Below, in pieces: positions 1 to 11,024 of a DNA stretch of 64,000 bases. Location of the stretch: contig NZ_CP021081.1 of the NCBI RefSeq assembly GCF_003444775.1, forward strand, positions 1,476,001-1,540,000, in the 5' to 3' direction. Numbering within the stretch: the first letter of the stretch is position 1; each line of letters starts with the position of its first letter. The DNA comes from Deinococcus ficus. Lineage in GTDB: Bacteria; Deinococcota; Deinococci; Deinococcales; Deinococcaceae. The position numbers and the translations under genes are program-made. The notes below the pieces were generated by a model that saw nothing but the letters and a program-made list of their open reading frames with translations, ran no database searches and was not told where the DNA came from.

Positions 1-1145
<1,145 letters not shown>

Positions 1146-1151
1146 GGTCCG

Positions 1152-1157
1152 AGTGTA
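1152..1157 (-). promoter_or_regulatory. -10 box of argJ
   Basis: TACACT (TANNNT type) ends six bases before the argJ ATG, implying a leaderless transcript. No good -35 is seen. Confidence 0.5.
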
Positions 1158-1188
1158 CGTGTCCGGCCGGGCGGGGCGCACGCCCGCC

Positions 1189-1194
1189 TATACT
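1189..1194 (+). promoter_or_regulatory. -10 box of the GMC oxidoreductase gene
   Basis: TATACT lies eight bases before the ATG at 1203. It is divergent from the argJ promoter, so both signals share about 50 bases. Confidence 0.55.
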
Positions 1195-1202
1195 CGGCGC
1201 AC

Positions 1203-2786
1203 ATGACAGGTCAGTTGGGGCGCAGGGCGGACGTGATCGTCGTCGGGGCCGGATCGGGCGGGTGCGTGCTGGCCCGGCGGCTGCTGGACCGGGGGCTCCG
1301 GGTGCTGCTGTTGGAGGCCGGGGAGCGCGACGGCAGCCCGCTGATCCGTGCGCCGGCGGCGTTCCCGCGGCTGTACCGCTCCCGGTACGACTGGGCGTTC
1401 GAGACAGTGCCGCAGGCGCACGCGGACGGGCGGCGGTTCTTCTGGCCGCGCGGGAAGGTGCTCGGCGGCAGCAGCGCCATCAACGCGACCATCTGGATTC
1501 GCGGGTCCCGCCGGGATTTCGACGCGTGGGGGGAGGGCTGGCGCTGGGCGGACGTCCTCCCGGCGTTCCGGACGCTGGAGCGCTTCAGCGGGACGCCCGG
1601 CGACACGCGCGGCACGGACGGGCCGCTGCCGGTGGGGCTGCGCCGCGACTCGCACGCCCTGTCGCACGCGTTCGTGCAGTCGGCGGCGCGGGCGCTGGGT
1701 GTCCCGGCCGCCGCGAGTTTCAACGACGGCACACTGGCCGGCGCGGCCCTGCTGGAAAGCAACCACCTCCGCGGCGAGCGGTTCAGCGCCTTCCGGGCGT
1801 TCCTGCGCCCGGTCCTGTCCCACCCGAACCTGACGGTCCTGACCGGCGCGCACGTCCTCAGGGTGCTGTTTCAGGGGACGCGGGCGGTGGGCGTGCGGCT
1901 GCGCTGGCAGGGCCGGACGCTGGACGCGCCGGCAGGCGGCGTGGTGCTCACGGCCGGCGCCGTGCAGACGCCGCAACTGCTGCTGCTGTCCGGGGTGGGT
2001 CCCCTGGGGGAACTCGCCCGGCACGGCATCGAGCCCGTGGCCGCGGTGCCGGGCGTGGGCGTGGGCCTCCAGGATCACCCGGCCATCCCGGTGATCTACC
2101 GCTCCGGCACGCCCAGCCTGGAAGCCATGCCGGAACTGGAGGCCCTGGCCCGCTACGCGCTGACCCGCCGCGGGCCGCTGAGCAGCAACGTGGCCGAGGC
2201 CTGCGCGTTTACGCACGCCCGCGCGGACCTGAACCCGGCGCAGGATGACCCGGACATCCAGTTCCTGTTCGGCCCAGCGTACTTCCGGGACCACGGGTTC
2301 CGGAAAGCACCCGGGCATCACTTCTCGGTGGGGCCGGTGCTGGTGGACGTGCACAGCCGGGGCCGGATCACGCTGGCGTCCCGGGATCCGCGCGCCGCGC
2401 CCCTGATCGACCCGGCGTACTTCTCGGACGAGCGGGATATGCGGAGCATGGTTTCCGGCATCCGGCTGGCGCGGGAAATCGCCGGGGCGCCGCCCCTGGC
2501 CGGGCACGCCCGCGGGGAAGCCGTGCCCGGGGCGGCCGTGCAGTCGGTCGGAGCGCTGCGCGCCTACCTGCGCGCGGAAGCGGCCACGCTGTACCACCCA
2601 ACCAGTACAGCGGTGCTGGGGGACGGCCCGGAGGCGGTGGTGGACCGACAGCTGGCGGTGCGCGACACGGCCGGGCTGTGGGTGGCGGACGCGAGCGTCA
2701 TGCCGCGCGTGATTCACGCGAACACCAACGCGACCAGCATGATGATCGGCGAGCGGGCAGCGGCGTTCGTGGCGGGCGGCCTGTGA
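1203..2786 (+). CDS. GMC-family FAD-dependent oxidoreductase (choline dehydrogenase-like)
   Basis: A flavoprotein oxidising an alcohol group; the substrate cannot be told from sequence. The 527-residue product opens with an ADP-binding motif (VIVVGAGSGG, residues 11-20) and carries the GMC signature region around PRGKVLGGSSAIN. The C-terminal GMC domain has the active-site pair seen in choline oxidase: His465 in LYHPTST and Asn509 in HANTNAT. The usual HPxGTxxMG segment is altered to HPTSTAVLG. No signal peptide is visible, so it is probably cytoplasmic. The frame stays open far upstream, but the -10 box just before 1203 and the dinucleotide-binding fold starting there fix the start. It stands alone, divergent from argJ. 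Confidence 0.88.
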   Translation: MTGQLGRRADVIVVGAGSGGCVLARRLLDRGLRVLLLEAGERDGSPLIRAPAAFPRLYRSRYDWAFETVPQAHADGRRFFWPRGKVLGGSSAINATIWIRGSRRDFDAWGEGWRWADVLPAFRTLERFSGTPGDTRGTDGPLPVGLRRDSHALSHAFVQSAARALGVPAAASFNDGTLAGAALLESNHLRGERFSAFRAFLRPVLSHPNLTVLTGAHVLRVLFQGTRAVGVRLRWQGRTLDAPAGGVVLTAGAVQTPQLLLLSGVGPLGELARHGIEPVAAVPGVGVGLQDHPAIPVIYRSGTPSLEAMPELEALARYALTRRGPLSSNVAEACAFTHARADLNPAQDDPDIQFLFGPAYFRDHGFRKAPGHHFSVGPVLVDVHSRGRITLASRDPRAAPLIDPAYFSDERDMRSMVSGIRLAREIAGAPPLAGHARGEAVPGAAVQSVGALRAYLRAEAATLYHPTSTAVLGDGPEAVVDRQLAVRDTAGLWVADASVMPRVIHANTNATSMMIGERAAAFVAGGL

Positions 2787-2860
2787 GCAAGCCTGACGGA
2801 CAGGTGACGGAAAGTGCATGTTCCTCATGTTCACTTCATAAGCGCGCTCAGGGCGGCGGG

Positions 2861-2866
2861 TAGGGT
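2861..2866 (+). promoter_or_regulatory. Possible -10 box of the exported protein gene
   Basis: TAGGGT stands nine bases before the ATG at 2876, and GGGAG is nearby. Confidence 0.35.
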
Positions 2867-2875
2867 GGCGGGAGC

Positions 2876-3400
2876 ATGAGACGAACCTTTCTCACCACCC
2901 TGCTCGCCGGGGCCCTGCTGACCGGCCTGGCCGGCGCCGTGCCGGTCAAGCTCGGCACCCTGCCGCTCAGCCTGGAACCCAACGCGAAACTCCTGACCCT
3001 GAACCAGGCGGGCATCGCGCAGGCGTACCCCTCGGCCGCCGGCCGTCCGGACGCGGTGTTCCTCACCGAGGACCGCAAGGTGACCATGTCCTTCGAGTGG
3101 CGTCAGGGCAAACTGAGCGGCGCGGACGTGACGAAACTGGTCAGCCAGTTTCCCAGCGTGATCCGCAGCCAGGTGCCGAACCTCAAGAGCCTGAAGTCCG
3201 GCACGCTGGAGTCCGGCGGGTCCACCTGGGCGCAGTTCGTGTTCACCACCCCCGGCAAGACGGACGACCTGCGCCGCGAGATGCTGGTCACCAGCCTGCA
3301 GGGCCGCATGTTCGTGATCACCGTGGCCGGCACCGTGAAGGACTACAGCCGCAACGAGGCGGTCGTGCAGTCGCTGCTGCGCAGCATCAAGCTGGACTGA
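2876..3400 (+). CDS. Small exported protein, DcrB/PsbP-like fold suspected
   Basis: The 174-residue product starts with a clear Sec signal peptide (MRR, then a hydrophobic stretch to about residue 21, with an AGA-V cleavage site). The mature part of about 150 residues alternates strand-like segments and ends with ...SRNEAVVQSLLRSIKLD. That is reminiscent of small PsbP/DcrB-type periplasmic proteins, which often end in a helix with a 'sl' pattern. No catalytic motif is visible and no function is claimed. It is a single gene followed by a hairpin terminator. Confidence 0.7.
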   Translation: MRRTFLTTLLAGALLTGLAGAVPVKLGTLPLSLEPNAKLLTLNQAGIAQAYPSAAGRPDAVFLTEDRKVTMSFEWRQGKLSGADVTKLVSQFPSVIRSQVPNLKSLKSGTLESGGSTWAQFVFTTPGKTDDLRREMLVTSLQGRMFVITVAGTVKDYSRNEAVVQSLLRSIKLD

Positions 3401-3460
3401 GCAGGGTTACGCGCTCCCGGAAGCGTCGGGCGGGTGGGCCCGGCCGGTTCCGGGCTTCAG

Positions 3461-3486
3461 AGGGGACACGCCGCGTGTCCCCTTCC
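3461..3486 (+). terminator. Hairpin terminator after the exported protein gene
   Basis: GGGGACACG (3462-3470), loop of three, CGTGTCCCC (3474-3482), then TTCC. The stem is strong and the T-tract short. Confidence 0.5.
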
Positions 3487-3525
3487 GCTGTTCGCCCGGT
3501 CCGGGCGCCGGAAAGGAAATGGTCT

Positions 3526-4347
3526 ATGATGCGTGACGTGCTGCACCTGAAGGAGCTCCAGAGCGTGGAATCGCCGGTCCCGGTGAGCCGCCTGGGAAGC
3601 GTCCTCACGCAGTCAGGCCGCTGGCGGGATCAGGCGGTACTGGTCAAGACCCTGGTGTCCGACGATCCGTCGGACGTCGCCCGCTTCCGGCACGAGGGCG
3701 CGGTTGCCGAATCGCTCGCTCACCCGCGGATCGTGCCGCTGCTCGCGGTCACGCCCCGGCAGCTGATCTTTCCGTTCATCACGGGCGGGTCCCTGCGCGA
3801 GTACCTGGACGGCACGCAGCTGGACGCCGATCAGGCCACCGCGGTCACGCTGGGCGTGCTGAGCGGCGCGGCGTACCTGCACCGCTGCGGCGTGGTGCAC
3901 CAGGACCTGAAACCCGAGAACGTGATGCTGGCCGGCGGAGAGCCCACGGCCGCGGCTGTGCGGATCGTGGATTTCGGCATGAGCCACGCCCGGAACCTGC
4001 CGCTGGACATCCACAGCGGCACGCGCATGGGCACGCCGCACTTCATGGCCCCGGAGCAGTTCCAGGGCGTGCGGGGCGACCCGCGCAGCGACCTGTACTC
4101 CGCCGGGGTGCTGCTGTTCGATGCGCTGGCCGGGCACCCGCCCTACGAGGATGCGCTGGGGTGGCTGGCGGGCATCCGGGACAACCGCGCGGCCCTTCCG
4201 GGCCCGGCTGCGCTACACCCCGTCATGCTCGCGGCCCTGGCCCGCGACCCGGACGAGCGGCCCGGGAGTGCCGGGGCGATGATCGAGGCGATTCAGGTGG
4301 CGCGCGAGGCGCTGGGGCTGGGCCGCGTGACCGGCCTGGACGGGTAG
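3526..4347 (+). CDS. Soluble Ser/Thr protein kinase (PknB-type catalytic domain only)
   Basis: A Hanks-type kinase of about 273 residues that is nearly all catalytic domain. Visible motifs are the beta-3 lysine in AVLVKTL (Lys41), VVHQDLKPENVML with catalytic Asp127 (HQD instead of the commoner HRD), DFG with Asp149, GTPHFMAPEQ, and SDLYSAGVLLFDALAG. The glycine-rich loop near residues 15-30 is poorly conserved. There is no membrane segment and no PASTA or other sensor domain, unlike PknB, so it acts in the cytosol with an unknown substrate. Two ATGs stand side by side (3526 and 3529) after GGAAAGGAA. holA follows after eight bases and is probably co-transcribed. Confidence 0.88.
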   Translation: MMRDVLHLKELQSVESPVPVSRLGSVLTQSGRWRDQAVLVKTLVSDDPSDVARFRHEGAVAESLAHPRIVPLLAVTPRQLIFPFITGGSLREYLDGTQLDADQATAVTLGVLSGAAYLHRCGVVHQDLKPENVMLAGGEPTAAAVRIVDFGMSHARNLPLDIHSGTRMGTPHFMAPEQFQGVRGDPRSDLYSAGVLLFDALAGHPPYEDALGWLAGIRDNRAALPGPAALHPVMLAALARDPDERPGSAGAMIEAIQVAREALGLGRVTGLDG

Positions 4348-4355
4348 GGCCGCGC

Positions 4356-5258
4356 GTGCCGATCCTGGCCTTTACCGGTAACCGGTTCCTGGCGGACGAG
4401 CTGCTGCGCGACACCCTGAGCGCGCGGGGCCTGCCCCCCCGGGACCTGCCGCGTCTGGCGGGTGACGACGTCACCCTGGAGGCCGCGCTGCCGCACCTGA
4501 CGCCCGGGCTGTTCGGGGACGGCGGCCTGATCGTGGACCTGGACGGCGTGAAGCCCGACAAGGCGCTGCTGGAGGCGCTGAGCGGCGCGGGCGTGACTGT
4601 GGCGGTGCTGGACGAGGCGCCGCCGGCCACGCGCGTGAAGCTGTACGAGAAGCACGGCGAGGTCCTGGCCTCGGCCGCGCCGGCCCGCACCGGGGACGTC
4701 GCCGGCTGGGTGGCGGGCCGCGTGAAGGGCCTGGGCCTGAAACTGGACCGGGACGCGGCGCTGTACCTCGCTGAGGTGTTCGGGCCGGACCTGACCGGGA
4801 TTGCCGGGGAGCTGAACAAGCTGACGCTGCTGCCCGGGCCCTTCACCCGGGAGGCGGTGCAGCGCGTGGTGGGCCGTGAACCGCCCGGCGACAGTTTCGC
4901 GATGCTGGGCGCGGCGACGACCGGCCGGGCGGCCGAGGCGCTGGGGCAGCTGCGGCGGCTCCTGGCGGCCGGGGAGGATCCCTTCAAGCTGATGGGCGCG
5001 GTGGTGTGGCAGTACAGCCTGGTGGCGCGGTGTGTGGGCCTGATCGCGCAGGAGGGCCGCGTGAACGAGACGGTGGCGGCGCAGCGGCTGGGCGTGAAGC
5101 CGTTCCCAGCGAAGAAGGCGCTGGAGGTCGCGCGGCGGCTCAGTGAGGCGAAGGTGCGCGCGCAGCTGTCGCGGATCCTGGACGCGGACCTGAGCATGAA
5201 ACGTGGGCTGGATCCGGCGGTGACGCTGGAGCGGCTGATCGTGCAACTGAGCGTGTGA
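4356..5258 (+). CDS. holA: DNA polymerase III subunit delta (HolA)
   Basis: The clamp-loader delta subunit opens the beta sliding clamp. The 300-residue product matches HolA in length and layout: an N-terminal ATPase-like fold (PILAFTGNRFLADELL), the mid-region LAEVFGPDLTGIAGELNKL typical of delta, and a helical C-terminal collar. As usual for delta there is no functional Walker motif. The GTG at 4356 gives the expected N-terminus; it begins eight bases after the kinase stop, so expression is probably coupled to it. Confidence 0.88.
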   Translation: MPILAFTGNRFLADELLRDTLSARGLPPRDLPRLAGDDVTLEAALPHLTPGLFGDGGLIVDLDGVKPDKALLEALSGAGVTVAVLDEAPPATRVKLYEKHGEVLASAAPARTGDVAGWVAGRVKGLGLKLDRDAALYLAEVFGPDLTGIAGELNKLTLLPGPFTREAVQRVVGREPPGDSFAMLGAATTGRAAEALGQLRRLLAAGEDPFKLMGAVVWQYSLVARCVGLIAQEGRVNETVAAQRLGVKPFPAKKALEVARRLSEAKVRAQLSRILDADLSMKRGLDPAVTLERLIVQLSV

Positions 5259-5288
5259 CGCGCACCCCTGGGTCCGGCCGGCTGCTAG

Positions 5289-5305
5289 ATTGAACTTGGT
5301 TCAAT
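5289..5305. promoter_or_regulatory. Inverted repeat ATTGAAC-TTG-GTTCAAT, likely operator
   Basis: Perfect 7-bp arms around a 3-base spacer, 165 bases upstream of the acyl-CoA dehydrogenase gene. It is AT-richer than its surroundings. The form suits a TetR- or MarR-type repressor; the regulator is not known from this window. Confidence 0.45.
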
Positions 5306-5469
5306 ATTCGGGCGCTGGCCGGCTGCCGCTGGCCCACTCATCGGCGGCTCCATCCCACGTTCAGCCCCGCCACGCGTCCCTCAAGGGTGCGGAATGGCAC
5401 AATCAGGGCACCCAAGCGCACGCCGCCCCATCACACCACCATTTCCCTCATCACAGCAAGGAGTTCAGC

Positions 5470-6606
<1,137 letters not shown>

Positions 6607-6633
6607 GCGCCGCCCCCAGGGGCAACGTGAGGA

Positions 6634-6664
6634 GGAGACCGGGCATGCCCGGTCTCCCCTTTTC
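6634..6664 (+). terminator. Rho-independent terminator after acyl-CoA dehydrogenase
   Basis: GGAGACCGGGC (6634-6644) / GCCCGGTCTCC (6647-6657), an 11-bp perfect stem, then CCTTTT. It may serve the convergent gene too. Confidence 0.8.
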
Positions 6665-6678
6665 CTTGAGTTCCGGCC

Positions 6679-7140
6679 TTACTGCCCGGTGAGCTGGTGG
6701 TGCAGCAGGATGGCCTGCCCGGCGTGGTAGCCCTCGTGCCACCCGAAGAAGTCGATGAAGTCACCCAGGACCATCGGGCCGAAGGGCGACTGGACGGTGG
6801 GCGTCAGGTCGGCGGTGGCGAGGGCGGCGGCCAATGTCTCCTGCGTGGCGGCGAGGTGCGAGAGCAGGTCCGCGAGGGGCAGCGCGGCGGCCGGGTCCGG
6901 CGAGGTGCCCTTGCCGTAGCGGGCGCGGACGTCCTGCATGTCCACGCCGGGCTGCGCCGCGCTCAGGAAACTCAGGATCAGCAGGCGGCTGCCCAGGACG
7001 TGCCCGGTCACCCAGTTCAGGCTGCTCGCGCCGTTCACGCGGGCGTGTTCGGCGCCCTGCGGCAGGTCCGCCCCGGCCTTCAGGAAGGTGTTGAGGTTGC
7101 GGCGGTAGGTGCCTTCGAGGCGCTGGGCTTGGCTGGGCAT
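6679..7140 (-). CDS. DinB-superfamily protein
   Basis: The 153-residue four-helix-bundle protein is of the DinB/YfiT-like family, which is expanded in Deinococcus and often stress-linked. These proteins bind a metal through three histidines. Here they appear to be the His of NWVTGHVLGSR (about residue 47) and the two of GWHEGYHAGQ (about 135-139). Many relatives act as thiol-dependent transferases, but no substrate can be assigned here. A TAGACT box (7150-7155) lies nine bases before the ATG. It is a monocistronic gene. Confidence 0.8.
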   Translation of the reverse strand: MPSQAQRLEGTYRRNLNTFLKAGADLPQGAEHARVNGASSLNWVTGHVLGSRLLILSFLSAAQPGVDMQDVRARYGKGTSPDPAAALPLADLLSHLAATQETLAAALATADLTPTVQSPFGPMVLGDFIDFFGWHEGYHAGQAILLHHQLTGQ

Positions 7141-7178
7141 ACGGCCGGCAGTCTAGGCCACCGGGCCGGACGCGGGGG

Positions 7179-7931
7179 TCAGCGGATGTGGGTGGTCAGC
7201 ACGCCGATGCCCTCGACCTCGACCTCGACGGTGTCGCCGGGCACGAGCGGGCCGACGCCCTCGGGCGTGCCGGTCAGGACGACGTCGCCGGGTTCCAGGG
7301 TCACGAAACGGGTCACGTAGGTCAGGATCTCGACGACCGGGAAGATCATCAGGCTGGTGCGGCTGTCCTGTTTCGTCTCGCCGTTCACGCGGGTCTGCAC
7401 GCGCAGGTCGCGGGGGTCCAGGTCGGTTTCCAGCCACGGCCCCAGCGGGCAGAAGCGGTCGGCGGCCTTCGCGCGGAACCACTGTAGGTCCGTCTTCTGC
7501 CGGTCGCGGGCCGTGAGGTCCAGGCCGCAGGTGTAGCCGAGCACGTGCGAGAGCGCGTTCTGGGGCGTGAGGTCCTTGGCCTGCTTCCCGATCACCAGGG
7601 CCAGTTCGCCCTCGAAGTGAAAGTTCTCAGTCCAGTCGGGCCTGTCGACCGCGCCGCCCGGTTCGGCCAGGGTGTTCGGGCCCTTCAGGAAGATGCCGGG
7701 TTCCTTGGGCAGGTCGCCGGTGTCGTTCCCGAGTTCACGGATGTGGTCCAGGTAGTTGCGGCCCACGCACACGACCTTGCTGGGCGTGGCGGGGGGCAGC
7801 AGCGCGGCGCCTTCCAGGGGAAGGGTTTCCCCGGTGGGGGCGCCGCCGAGGCTGCCTGTGAGGGTGATGGTGTCGCCGCTGAGGGTGCCCCAGCGGGCCT
7901 CACCCTGGTGTGTCACGTGCACGATGCGCAT
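7179..7931 (-). CDS. Fumarylacetoacetate hydrolase-family protein
   Basis: FAH-family enzymes hydrolyse or decarboxylate beta-diketo or 2-oxo acids using Mg2+ or Ca2+. The 250-residue product has the catalytic core: [15 protein letters not shown], metal ligands in [12 protein letters not shown] (Glu, Glu) and GLDLTARD (Asp), and the C-terminal [14 protein letters not shown] signature. It resembles the small YcgM/HpaG-type members (acylpyruvase or hydroxyhepta-dienedioate isomerase). The exact substrate is unknown, and no aromatic-degradation genes flank it. A TATCCT box ends six bases before the ATG, which suggests a leaderless transcript. Confidence 0.88.
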   Translation of the reverse strand: MRIVHVTHQGEARWGTLSGDTITLTGSLGGAPTGETLPLEGAALLPPATPSKVVCVGRNYLDHIRELGNDTGDLPKEPGIFLKGPNTLAEPGGAVDRPDWTENFHFEGELALVIGKQAKDLTPQNALSHVLGYTCGLDLTARDRQKTDLQWFRAKAADRFCPLGPWLETDLDPRDLRVQTRVNGETKQDSRTSLMIFPVVEILTYVTRFVTLEPGDVVLTGTPEGVGPLVPGDTVEVEVEGIGVLTTHIR

Positions 7932-7937
7932 GCGGGC

Positions 7938-7943
7938 AGGATA
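7938..7943 (-). promoter_or_regulatory. -10 box of FAH-family gene
   Basis: TATCCT, six bases before the ATG at 7931 (leaderless type). Confidence 0.55.
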
Positions 7944-7970
7944 GCCCGTGCAGGACGCGGGGCGCGGGGG

Positions 7971-8663
7971 TCAGTCGCTGTCGGTGTCGTCCAGGCCCAG
8001 GCGCTGCAGGGCCGTGATGTCCAGCAGGGTCACGCTGCTGGGCGTGACGCGCAGCAGGCCCTGGCGGTCCATCTTCCGCAGCACGCGCGAGACCGTCTCG
8101 CGGCTGGCACTGATGCGCTGCATGATGTCCTGCGTGCTCAGGGGCAGCACCTCCGGCTGCAGGGTGCCGGCCACGCGGCGCTGCTCGTACAGCCCGCAGA
8201 AGACGTGCGCCAGCGCCGCCTCGGTGTTCAGGCCGAAGGCGATCAGTTCGTCGTTCTGCTGCGTGATGCGGTCCGCGAGCAGCGTGGCGAGATTCCACAG
8301 TACGTCCGGATGGCGGCGCAGGATGCGGGAGAAGTGGTCCCGGTACAGCATCAAGATGGTGGTGGCCGACAGCGCCGTCACGGTGGCGCTGCGCTCCCCG
8401 CGGGAGAGCACGGCCGTCTCCCCGATCAGGCCCGGGGCGTACACGTCTGCCAGGACGCGCTCGCGGCTGCCCAGGCTGACGCGGGAGACGCGCACCACGC
8501 CGTCCACGATCAGGTACAGCGCCTCGCCCGGTTCGTCCTGTTCGAGAATCACGTCCCCCGCGCGGTACGTGCGGGACGTGACGACCTTCTCCGCCTCCTG
8601 AAGGGCGTCGAGGGGAACGTTGCGGAAAAGTGGCGATGCCCGGAGTTGGTCCAGTCGTGACAT
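7971..8663 (-). CDS. CRP/FNR-family transcriptional regulator
   Basis: The 230-residue protein has an N-terminal cyclic-nucleotide-binding fold (FRNVPLDALQEAEKVV, then YRAGDVILEQDEPGEALYLI and GLIGETAVLSRGERSATV, the phosphate-binding-cassette region) and a C-terminal winged helix. Its recognition helix lies in ISASRETVSRVLRKMDRQGLL near residues 180-200. No FNR-type cysteine cluster is visible, so a CRP-like small-molecule sensor is more likely than an Fe-S sensor. Deinococcus has several such regulators (DdrI is one); I cannot say which this is. It is transcribed divergently from the ABC ATPase gene and could regulate it. Confidence 0.9.
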   Translation of the reverse strand: MSRLDQLRASPLFRNVPLDALQEAEKVVTSRTYRAGDVILEQDEPGEALYLIVDGVVRVSRVSLGSRERVLADVYAPGLIGETAVLSRGERSATVTALSATTILMLYRDHFSRILRRHPDVLWNLATLLADRITQQNDELIAFGLNTEAALAHVFCGLYEQRRVAGTLQPEVLPLSTQDIMQRISASRETVSRVLRKMDRQGLLRVTPSSVTLLDITALQRLGLDDTDSD

Positions 8664-8671
8664 TCCTCACC

Positions 8672-8677
8672 AGTTTA
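8672..8677 (-). promoter_or_regulatory. -10 box of crp-like gene
   Basis: TAAACT, eight bases before the ATG at 8663. Confidence 0.5.
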
Positions 8678-8736
8678 CCCGGCGGCCGGGGCTGCCCGTC
8701 ACCCCCACCCACCCCGGGCGGCCCGGGCCCATGCAC

Positions 8737-8742
8737 TACCAT
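8737..8742 (+). promoter_or_regulatory. -10 box of ABC ATPase gene, decides its start
   Basis: TACCAT followed by seven bases and a GTG at 8750. An ATG at 8741 overlaps the -10 hexamer itself, so the GTG is the more likely start of a leaderless mRNA. Confidence 0.5.
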
Positions 8743-8749
8743 GCGCCGC

Positions 8750-9450
<701 letters not shown>

Positions 9451-9454
<4 letters not shown>

Positions 9455-10539
9455 TCCTTCACGCGGGTGCCGCGCTGGTACGCCTGCGGGAGGTGCGGCG
9501 TGACGCCCAGGCGCTGCGCGGCATGCCACGGCCAGTGCGGGTCGCCCAGCAGCGGCCGGCCCAGAGCGATCAGGTCCGCCTGACCGGACTGCAGCACGCT
9601 CTCGGCCAGTTCGGGCGTCTCGATCAGGCCCACCGCCATGATGTGCAGGCCGGGCACTTGCGCGCGGATGTGCTCCGCGAAGCGCGTCTGGTACGCGGGC
9701 CCCACCTGGAGCTGCTGCGCTGTGGTCAGGCCGCCGCTGCTGACGTCCAGCACGTCCACGCCCTCGTCGCGGAGCCGCGCGGCAAGTTCGGTCGTCTGCT
9801 CCAGGTCCCAGCCGCCCGTGGCCCAGTCGGTGGCACTCACGCGCACGAACAGCGGCTTGTGGGCCGGCCACGCGGCCCGCACGGCCCGCACGACCTCCAA
9901 CAGGAACCGGACGCGGTTGTCGAACACGCCGCCGTACTCGTCGGTGCGGGCGTTCGCGAGCGGGGACAGGAACTGGTGCAGCAGGTAGCCGTGCGCGGCG
10001 TGAATCTCGATGGTGTCGAGGTTCGCCACCTCGGCCCGCCGGGCGGCCGCCGCGAAGTCAGCGGTGACACGGTGAATGTCGTCCACGGTCATGGCACGGG
10101 GCTGCGGGTACAGGTCACTGAAGGCGTTCCCGACCGGCCCGATGACCGTCCAGCCGCCGCGCTCGGGCGGCACGGCCCCGCGGCCGCGGCCCGGGGCGTA
10201 GGTGCTGGCCTTGCGCCCGGCGTGCGCGAGCTGCACGCCCAGCCGCCCGCCGTAGGCGTGCACGAAGTCCGCGATGCGCCCCAATGGCAGGGTGTGCGCG
10301 TCGTCCCAGAGGCCCAGGTCCTCGGGGCTGATGCGGCCCTCCGGGGAGACGGCGGTGGCCTCCGCGAGAATCAGGCCGGTGCCGCTCAGGGCGTACTGAC
10401 CCAGGTGCACGAGGTGAAAGTCGTTGGCGAGGCCGTTCTGCGAGGAGTACATGCACATGGGCGACAGCACAATGCGGTTGGGCAGCGTGAGGTTGCGCAG
10501 GGTCAGGGGGGTGAACAGCAGGGGCGCGGGGGCGGTCAT
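9451..10539 (-). CDS. Old Yellow Enzyme-family NADH:flavin oxidoreductase (YqjM-like)
   Basis: An FMN-dependent ene-reductase that reduces activated C=C bonds and nitro compounds with NAD(P)H. The 362-residue length and motifs match the YqjM (thermophilic-like) class: LSPMCMYSS near residue 26-34 with the redox-tuning Cys, LAHAGRKAST, IHAAHGYLLHQFLSPLAN with the substrate-binding His pair, and RTDEYGG. The physiological role is often oxidative-stress detoxification but is unproven here. A TAGCTT box ends six bases before the ATG. It is convergent with the ABC ATPase gene. Confidence 0.93.
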
Positions 10540-10545
10540 GCCCAG

Positions 10546-10551
10546 AAGCTA
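10546..10551 (-). promoter_or_regulatory. -10 box of the Old Yellow Enzyme gene
   Basis: TAGCTT, six bases before the ATG at 10539 (leaderless type). Confidence 0.4.
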
Positions 10552-10579
10552 TCCCGCGCGGGCCGCCCACGATTGTCGG

Positions 10580-11015
10580 ATGCCCCGGGTTCCCTTTGAG
10601 GGACACTGGCGGTCTGCCCCTTCAGACGGACCTGACTGGAATCACCCCGCAGATGCTGGGCTACCTTTTCGAGAGCTGGCTGCACCCGCCCGGCCCGGAC
10701 TCGTTCCTGCGCCTGCTGCGTGCCACACGTCGCCGTGGCAGTAGACAACGGGCAGGTGGTGGGCTTCGTGTATGCAGTCAGTGACGGCGTGCTGAGCGCG
10801 TACATTCCGGGGCTGGAGGTCCGACCGAGTGGCGCGGCCAGAGTGTCGCGCCGGTTCTGATTGCCCGTCTGCTCGCGCAGTTGGAGGGCCTGTCGATGAT
10901 CGGCACGGTCTGCGACGACGACCTCGTGCCGTTCTCCAAGTGGTCCGGGATGCGGCGCGGGAACGCCATGCTCCGGTGCGACGACGCCCGGCGAAGCGAC
11001 CAGCCACAGGATTGA
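10580..11015 (+). pseudogene. Decayed GNAT-family N-acetyltransferase with several frameshifts
   Basis: No single frame gives a full protein, but consecutive pieces in different frames join into a plausible GNAT enzyme. They are MPRVPFEG from 10580; TLAVCPFRRT from 10603; DLTGITPQMLGYLFESW from about 10629; VAVAVDNGQVVGFVYAVSD with LSAYIP from about 10720; and, from 10821, PTEWRGQSVAPVLIARLLAQ, the acetyl-CoA-binding region, then GMRRGNAMLR before a TGA at 11013-11015. The piece order and the WRGQ-type motif are those of GNAT proteins. At least four frame changes are needed, too many for sequencing errors alone, so this looks like genuine decay. No promoter was found. Confidence 0.72.
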
Positions 11016-11024
11016 CGGCGCCTG

